DNA from: Malaya genurostris
Lineage: Eukaryota > Arthropoda > Insecta > Diptera > Culicidae
Direction of reading: 5' to 3'
Assembly (NCBI RefSeq): GCF_030247185.1
Contig: NC_080570.1
Span: forward strand, 123,057,340-123,121,339
DNA length: 64,000 bases
In this document: positions 57,681 through 64,000 of the stretch, in pieces
Position numbering within the stretch: the first letter of the stretch is position 1
Layout of the letters: every line of letters starts with the position of its first letter
Notes under the pieces: model-generated
Seen by the model: the letters and a program-made list of their open reading frames with translations, nothing else
The model's database searches: none
What the model was told of the DNA's origin: nothing
Program-made: the position numbers and the translations under genes

Positions 57681-58037
57681 ATGACTAATGATGAGATACT
57701 ACTCTATCCCTTCCGTTATTATCTAGTCCACGAAGTCCATTCACTTTTGTCACACATCAAAAATTTAATCACCAAGATCACCGAATCGAATCGTGGGGCG
57801 GTCTCACTAGAACCATATCCCGATGCGTACTGCCACCGGTGCCGGATTGTTGAAAGAGTTTTGTGCGTCTTGAATGCCAATTGCTACCAATCAACTGATA
57901 AACACCGCGCAATCCGACCGTCGATTGGTTCGTGGTATTATCAAAATCCACTTTTTCATAAGTCATCACAACAATACCGTTTTGTGTCCACACATAAAGA
58001 ATGGATTTATACTGCCGGCTTGCCAGGTCACCGATGA
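57681..58037 (+). CDS. Unidentified open frame, 118 codons, from ATG
   Basis: This is the longest ATG-started open frame outside known genes and repeats on the plus strand. The context is GATAAAATGACT (A at -3, good for a dipteran start). The translation contains PYPDAYCHRCRIVERVLC and has no signal peptide, membrane segment or domain that I recognise. The surrounding 57540-58150 is of average GC and free of repeat matches. An opposite-strand frame of similar length (57778-58101) makes chance or another reading possible. It may be a single-exon gene or a pseudogene of something unknown. Confidence 0.25.
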   Translation: MTNDEILLYPFRYYLVHEVHSLLSHIKNLITKITESNRGAVSLEPYPDAYCHRCRIVERVLCVLNANCYQSTDKHRAIRPSIGSWYYQNPLFHKSSQQYRFVSTHKEWIYTAGLPGHR

Positions 58038-58406
58038 TCGTTGGCATCCACCTACACAGTATCAACAATGGCGTGTGTGGTGCCGCACACAACGAAACCA
58101 AGAAAAGACTACAGACAGGGTTTGCGCGATAACAGCAATGGCCTGCTGTGCCTAGTAGACCTATTTCGTTAGATGAAAATCGTCATTCTACAGTTTATCA
58201 CACAGGGGGTACACGATGGAAATACAACGAAATATAAAACGGAAAACAATGAAAATACTAATCTTTGACTAACGTATCTACTTTACATACGCCGTACTAG
58301 AAACAGAAACGGAGGCACGTAGTGTAGTGCGAGTTGAGTTTATCGCTCCAACTGACTGATGGTGTCCGTCCAAGTTTTCGCTGGTTGAGCGCTTATCGTT
58401 ATCAAA
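58038..58406 (+). promoter_or_regulatory. Probable upstream and 5' leader region of the 58407 exon
   Basis: Unique sequence of normal complexity precedes the candidate start at 58407. No TATA box or initiator with a matching DPE was found, so the transcription start is unplaced. Confidence 0.35.
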
Positions 58407-58430
58407 ATGAAGCCTAAATTATTTAATGAA
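58407..58430 (+). CDS. Candidate first coding exon, MKPKLFNE, of an unidentified plus-strand gene
   Basis: ATCAAAATGAAGCCT provides an ideal dipteran start context. The frame gives MKPKLFNE and then meets the strong donor GAA|GTAAGT at 58431. I do not recognise the protein from eight residues, and no second exon is visible before the window ends, so the first intron would exceed 5 kb. The downstream region is filled with transposons, which is common in mosquito first introns. The support is from signals only. Confidence 0.45.
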
Positions 58431-58652
58431 GTAAGTACACTCACAAAAAAAAATAACGACGGAAAGTTTAATTAGATCGTTACGAAAGTTATATCAAGTT
58501 TAAGAGCGTTTATGGTTGGTTTTTCCAGACAAAAAAAGATTTCAATTTTCAAGAAAGGCTTGTCATACAATACAAATTCAATTCGCGTATTAGAATTTGG
58601 TAAACACTAAGAATTAATTTCTTTGCTCGGTAATATTTTTGACGAGATATTT

Positions 58653-58686
58653 CGGTCATTTCTATAGATTGCTATAGAAATGACCG
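58653..58686. repeat. 34-nt perfect hairpin
   Basis: CGGTCATTTCTATAG pairs perfectly with CTATAGAAATGACCG around an ATTG loop. ATATTTCGGT is repeated directly on either side, suggesting a small inverted duplication. Confidence 0.75.
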
Positions 58687-58838
58687 ATATTTCGGTACAT
58701 GAGTTATATTTTACAATAATTATGCAATTTTTTATCGGACGATCAGTTTGACGTAAATTTTCGTTACAGAATTTTGTAAATAGATATACAATTCATACGG
58801 TAAATCTGAATAGCCGCCGAGTACGGTAAAAACCATAC

Positions 58839-59540
58839 CATAGACTAACAGACATGACAGTATGAGTAAATTCTTATAAAAATAATTTTTCGTGATGCAC
58901 TAGTTCCACCTATATTGTACTGCGCGAACTATTTACTATCTGTATACCCCTTGTGTTATGTAAAAGTTTTTTTACTAGTTGGTTTCCCCTCGTTTGTCAA
59001 CACCGATCAGCTGCTTGCAGGGATGCCTGATTTCATCAAAATATTTGAAAATGAATCGTCACAATAAATTATTGGATTACGTTGATAATATATTTAACTT
59101 GGATGTTGGAAGGTAACAATTTATTTTTCTCAACGTATCTCATCTAGATTATTTTTTATTGTGTTGGTAATTTTCACCCGAAATTAAGCGGCGGCAGACC
59201 AGAAGCAAGTAAATATTGTAACAAAACGGGTTCGATTTTGTCTTGCGTTGGAGGATGAGAAATAGGCACAATTATATATATAGTTTTGGCAATATGTATT
59301 AAATCTGTATCCTGCATGAAATTCGCATGGACGCATACAAATCAATACATTACAGGTAATTCTGTATGAATGGCAACTCTGTTGGTAAATGAAAAAAATA
59401 AACACAGTCTAGATGACAGACAGGATGTTTTTGATAGGGTAACGTGGCGCCATCATGACACATGTGAGTACTGTCCCAAATAAAGGAATATTCGAAATGA
59501 TTGAAGAATCTAATTTGAGTGTCCTGTCTGTTAGTCTGTG
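58839..59540 (+). mobile_element. CACAGACTAAC-family element, copy with empty MITE site
   Basis: It is collinear with 19218-20106 but lacks the 164-bp nested MITE: TTGATAATATATTTAAC at about 59082 is uninterrupted. It starts CATAGACTAACAGACATGAC and ends GTCTGTTAGTCTGTG. No flanking duplication is evident. Confidence 0.75.
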
Positions 59541-60748
59541 CTCTTAGTTTAATTAAACAATTGATCAGATCCAAAGTAACAATTCCAATGCTTTTAGGTT
59601 TAAATTTTATTATATAAGAACAAATTCAGTTGCTGCATGCTTTATATGGGAAATCTATTATATAACTGAAACTGCAAAAACATAGCCCCAGTAAACTGTT
59701 TCTGGGTTATTTATTCGAACAGCTCTAATGTCAAATTTAAAACTTGTATACACTGTCATTCTATTCCCACTCAGCAAATGATTATATTCTGATGGTCGTT
59801 GAGCGTTTGTTGAACGGCATACTGCACGAAATAATCGTTCAGTTTGCAGGTTTGTTTTTTTCTACTCCTACAAGAATAGTGTGGAAATTTGGTCTTATCT
59901 TCATATAGAAAGAAAAATTGTTGTTATTCTACATATCCTAGAAATATTATACAGGTATGTAGTATCATTGAAAAACAGTAAATGAAAACTTTCAAAATTC
60001 TCCAGTGAAACTAATTCATGGCCTCCAACTCCTCATATTGAAAATGGCTCAACAATGGACCACTGTCTGCCAGATTTGTTGAACGGAAAAAAATGTCGCT
60101 CGCAAACGAAGATCACGTGTTGGCCTCTCGTTGAACGATTAATTGGACCAACGATACAACGTGTTGGACCATCGAAAGACCACCGTTGAACGTTTTTTTC
60201 TAAAAGGGTTTTTTTTTTCTCCATATTTCAGCTGATTTTCAAAGAAGGGCGAATCTTACAAAAGTAAACAAATCGAGATCCTTTCTCCTACGCATAAATG
60301 CTTTAAAATTCTACAATTTTGCCTAGAAAATTTAATTTTAAGTATGAAAGGCGAAACTGCCATTCCATTTGTTATCGTAAGTTTTGACCTCCGTGTACCA
60401 TGCCACCAAACGAGGCTATACTTCAATTACTAGACAGGAAGGGCGAAACCACAGATAACAGATATACAGGCTCAATAATTTTTTTTTTCAAAATCCTGTG
60501 TATATCTCAAATTTCTATTCGCCGCGATCTTTCAAAACGTTCCATTACGTTACGGAACGATAACAAAATCCTCCTGCCTATCATAGAAATATTCCAACTA
60601 CAAAAATGTTTACACTTATCACACGATTTTCCTAAGTGTTAAAGGCAACTTTATTTCCACACGAGGATTTAGTCGGAATAAAACGAAAATAAACTTGCCA
60701 TTTTAACCGCGAAGCGAATGTTGCGCACTAAATTGTGGCTTATGTGTA
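59541..60748. other. Intergenic, with a decayed CCCTCT-family copy at 59767-60210
   Basis: 59767-60210 shares GGTCGTTGAGCG, CTCATATTGAAAATGGCTCA and CGTTGAACGTTTTTTTCTAAA with 30644-31325 and 35305-35795. The rest shows no recognised feature. Confidence 0.5.
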
Positions 60749-61649
60749 CGAGGTCTGTTCAAGAAGTTCCCGGAATTTTTTAATTACGCGCGTCTGGAGA
60801 GTCCGGTGGTCAATTTTTTTTATTGTGTTGGTCCCTAATGTATGGTGAAATTTTCAGCTGTATTCATTGTTTACATTCTGTCTTGTAGCGGCTGGTGTAG
60901 ACGTGTTTTTTTGAGCTCGGCGATTTTTGAATTGAAGAGTCAAAGAATTTGTATTAAATTTTGCGTGAAAAATGAAATAAAGTGTAACCAAGTGTGCGAA
61001 ATGTTACAGAGAGCCTACGGTGAGTCTGCTATGAAAAAAAACAAGTGTTTACGAGTGGTATAAGCGTTTCCAAGATGGCCGCGAAGACGTTGAAGACGAC
61101 GAACGCTCCGGTCGACCCAGCACATCAATAATCGATGAAAATGTGGGAAAAGTGGAAAAAATGATTATGGATGATCGCCGAATCACTATTACAGAAGTTG
61201 CTGATGAAGTTGGCATATCAGTTGGCTCATGCCATCATATTTTTTCAAATGTTTTGGGCATGAAACGAGTGGCAGCAAAATTCGTTCCAAAACTGCTGAA
61301 TTCATCGTTGCTTATTCGTGATTTTTTGGCTAAAAACAAGACTTTAATCATGCCCCAACCTCCTTATTCACCAGATATCGCTCCGTGTGATATTTTCCTG
61401 TTCCCAAAGTTAAAGAAACCCATGAAAGGACAGCGTTTTTCATCGATTGAAGAGATAAAGGCAGAATCGCTGAGAGTGCTACAGAGCATTACAAAAAGTG
61501 ACTATCAGGGGTGTTTCGAAGACTGAAAAAAACGCTGGCATAAGTGTATTATATCTAGGGGGGATTACTTTGAAGGGGACCATATAGATGTAGACGAATA
61601 AATAAATATTTTTTTTCGAGAATTCCGGGTACTTTTTGAACAGACCTCG
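60749..61649 (+). mobile_element. Mariner element with intact terminal repeats and internally deleted transposase
   Basis: Terminal repeats CGAGGTCTGTTCAAGAAGTT and, inverted, CGAGGTCTGTTCAAAAAGTA are bounded by TA at 60747-60748 and 61650-61651, the mariner target duplication. The transposase remnant starts at about 60930 (CIKFCVKNEIKCNQV) and has a frameshift near the A-run at 61033-61040. It continues through the helix-turn-helix region (ITEVADEVGISVGSCHHI) to VPKLLN, then jumps to SSLLIRDFLAKNK and QPPYSPDIAPCDIFLF, ending GCFED. The deletion removes the first two catalytic Asp residues. Without its own enzyme it could move only in trans. Confidence 0.88.
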
Positions 61650-61651
61650 TA

Positions 61652-61916
61652 ATTGGCACTCAAATCGTGTTGGCACCTCGTATCGATCGTGATGACATCT
61701 GCAAGCGTTCGCCACGTTGAATGGGTGAATTTTGTGAGTCTGTATAACTGTTTTATTTGGCGAAACTATTTCATTTTCGTCGTTTTAGATGGTTCCCGAA
61801 CTTTTCACTACTGGAAACAATAAATGAGAAGATTGAATTACACACAAATTTGTCCAAATCGCCAATTTCACGAAAAATTCACGAGGATGTAGCTTCATTA
61901 TTCACACAGGAAGCAT
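61652..61916. other. Short intergenic spacer
   Basis: No gene or repeat is recognised between the mariner and the following TIR element. Confidence 0.3.
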
Positions 61917-63061
61917 ACACGCCGAGAAAAATATTGTGAATGTAACAGAATTTGGGTTTCACGCAACGATTTATTTTATTGAAATATTTACAAAAGACAA
62001 TTTAGTTTTATATAGTAAATATTGTTACTTGAAACTACAAAACTAGATATTTGATTTTTCTCAGTGGATTAGTTCGTTTAAATAAATATTTTGATTTCTT
62101 GACAAACAATTTCATAGTACATTTAACTTGTGAAATCAGTTTTAAATGAACTAACTTTAGATAGAGATGATATTTTTAGGGCTTTGAATTTATCAACTTG
62201 GCAGTTGAAATAAATGATAAGATATTAACTTGATTTGTATTTCAACTCACGCTTTTGTTTATTAAAATCATGCATTTTGTTTTGTTTTTAAGAGTAAAAA
62301 AAATTCTTTCAATATAATTTGAACTATTGTTTTTGATAAATTTTTCTGCGATTTATGTTTTTTCTAGCAATACCATTTTCTCAAAATCCAAAGTTGGTCT
62401 CATCCAAATTGTTAACAGACAAACGAAAAAAATCTTTATTTACAAACAGTACTGCTGAACTGTCAAAATGTGTTCATTCGATTGAGTTTAGCTGTGACGG
62501 TAAAAAACCTAATTATGGAATGTGACACAATTTCTAATATTATTTATTACCAATACTTACGTTTGGATTGTTGAATAGCAACAAGGAATAGTAATAAGCA
62601 AACAAAATTTTCCTTATGAAACGCGTACAAATTTTTGTATTCATTCACGGGTGAAACAATTGCTCTGGTTTATAAGAAATACAACTGATAAGAATCATTT
62701 GATAAACTCTGTTGTATCATAACACAAACAATATTATAGATGAAATTAAACAAATTTTTCTTCAACATGTAGAGGTAAAGCAGAATTGAATCAACAAAGA
62801 TATTGCAACTAATCAACTCTACTTTTGTTGATATGCAATAAATCGGTGATTTATTTTACCAATAAAATCAGCAGGAACAAATATTTTTTTTTGTTCGGCA
62901 AAACCAAATTTTTGATTTACATCAAACAGAGAACATTGTTGATGTTGAAGGGAGGAATTGGTTTGAAACAATCATATTCTAGCTTGAAATTACCATAAAT
63001 GAGATTTTGAAATCTACTAATTGAATTTTTATTTTAAACTAGCTTCATTTCTCTGCGTGTA
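61917..63061. mobile_element. 1.14-kb TIR element, family CACGCAGAGAAA, copy 2, with a nested MITE fragment
   Basis: It is bounded TA|CACGCCGAGAAAAAT at the left and TTTCTCTGCGTG|TA at the right, consistent with a TA duplication. It shares AAATATTGT and TTCACAACG-like starts and the ATCAAACAGAGAACATT interior with 27160-28214. At about 62385-62515 it holds a family-2 fragment ending GACGGTAAAAAACCTAA, itself probably an insertion. Confidence 0.65.
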
Positions 63062-64000
63062 GTTCAACTGCTCAAAACTCGTCAAATCTTTTGAAAAAAT
63101 ACCCAACGAAGTTTAGTATGCAGATTGAAATTTTGCAGAACTTTCTTCGATTTCTTGACCAAAATAGGTATTAAAGCAGCCAGTGGAAAAGTGATCGTTA
63201 AACATTTAAATTTAGATTTCGTATCAGCGTGTAGAATGCGTTTTAAATTAATGATACCTCAAAAATATAAGGAACCAAAGCATGATTTTGCGGAAATAAC
63301 ACAGTTGAATAATGCTGAACCACTTTTTAACGCTTTACTGAGATTCTCGGTGAAAAAAGACGTTTCACTACTGCGGTACGCTCATCTACTTCGGTAAGTG
63401 AATCTTTTCATTCACATAATGTGAATCAAATGATTGTTCACAACTAGGAATTGTTAATTCACTTCGTGAGCCAGTTGTGGATCAGCTCGTGATTTTCTTA
63501 AAGTGGCATAAGCAAGTACAAGTTGCTGAAATTAATATTACTGCAGGGTGGTAGAAAAAGTATTGTCAGTATCGTCGTTGACAATGTAGTTTGATATTGC
63601 ATATTTTGTTTAAATTTAAATTCACTTTGTTTTTAAGTCCTGTCAATGTGAAAAGTATACGAGTACATTTAACAATCACTTAATGATGCTAAGATAAAAC
63701 CTGAAATCAAGAAGTGTGATATGGACGAGAATATTGATTATGTTAGTTGTACCTGAGAATAGCACCAAATCTTTATATACTTCTTTTTTTTAGTATTTTT
63801 CTCAAATTAAATATGTTGGATACTTTAGTTAATAAAGCCGCAAAATCTAATTACCCAAAAATAGGTTCTCTAGAAATATGTTATTGAATTGTCTCAACTG
63901 AACGTTTTCTTCAAAACAAGCATCAGAACAAAATGAATTCAGAGCTATATTTTTGACTGATATAACATTTTTCTAAGTGTTTTCAAATGATAAATAATCG
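63062..64000. other. Intergenic tail, unassigned 90-codon frame
   Basis: 63062-63118 resembles the 3' half of the CACACTTAA MITE. A frame at 63125-63397 is open for 90 codons but starts with TTG and has no known domain. The rest is AT-rich without features. Confidence 0.3.

Noticed and set aside
58653..58686. MicroRNA precursor
   Set aside because: A stem of only 15 bp with a 4-nt loop is too short; it is flanked by a direct repeat that suggests a small inverted duplication.
1..64000. Endogenous viral elements, toxin genes or a bacterial-style operon
   Set aside because: No viral structural, replicase or toxin domain is seen on either strand. All recognised reading frames are insect genes or transposon proteins.

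Overview
The window reads as an insect genome, most probably a mosquito (Culicidae). The coding sequence is AT-rich and broken by very short introns of 60 to 70 bp. The gene set is dipteran: M14 digestive carboxypeptidases, a Tret1-type sugar transporter and an N-terminal MYND exon of the SmydA kind. The transposon set includes an ITmD37E element and the dispersed repeat carrying the ACTCGACGAACTGAGTCGAATGG-type core (quoted only in part elsewhere) that is typical of mosquito genomes. Species cannot be decided from the sequence alone.

Layout. 1-3.9 kb: a terminal-inverted-repeat element cut by the window edge, then an old repeat split by a 2.1 kb 5'-truncated non-LTR retrotransposon. 6.7-6.8 kb (minus): first coding exon of a MYND-finger gene whose other exons are not visible. 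7-12 kb: intergenic DNA with a degenerate minisatellite and a MITE carrying a tRNA-derived SINE head. 12.7-14.0 kb (minus): a carboxypeptidase copy with a frameshift and stop. 21.6-23.0 kb (plus): an apparently intact carboxypeptidase. 23.3-25.1 kb (minus): a complete MFS sugar transporter that converges on it. 26-33 kb: MITEs, including an array of TTAGG-ended elements and a three-level nest. 33.8-34.0 kb (minus): a well-formed initiator plus DPE promoter with a tiny first coding exon. 35-46 kb: more nested MITEs and a mariner remnant. 46.5-47.3 kb: a GC-richer, promoter-like block. 51.2 kb: a 110-nt near-perfect hairpin. 52-56 kb: tandem MITEs and an ITmD37E element interrupted by two inserts. 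58.4 kb (plus): a candidate first coding exon. 58.8-63.1 kb: further copies of the window's repeat families and an internally deleted mariner with intact terminal repeats.

Function. The recognisable genes fit gut physiology: secreted pro-carboxypeptidases of A-type specificity cleave C-terminal residues from dietary peptides, and the neighbouring transporter moves sugar (trehalose or glucose) across a plasma membrane. No operon-like relation is implied.

Most of the window is transposable-element sediment. Its main value is that several elements occur both with and without a given insert, so insertion boundaries and target-site duplications can be read directly. The most unusual signals are a fold-back, tRNA-like Pol III unit inserted in ITmD37E, an orphan histone-type 3' stem-loop, the 110-nt hairpin, and the SINE head carried inside a MITE.
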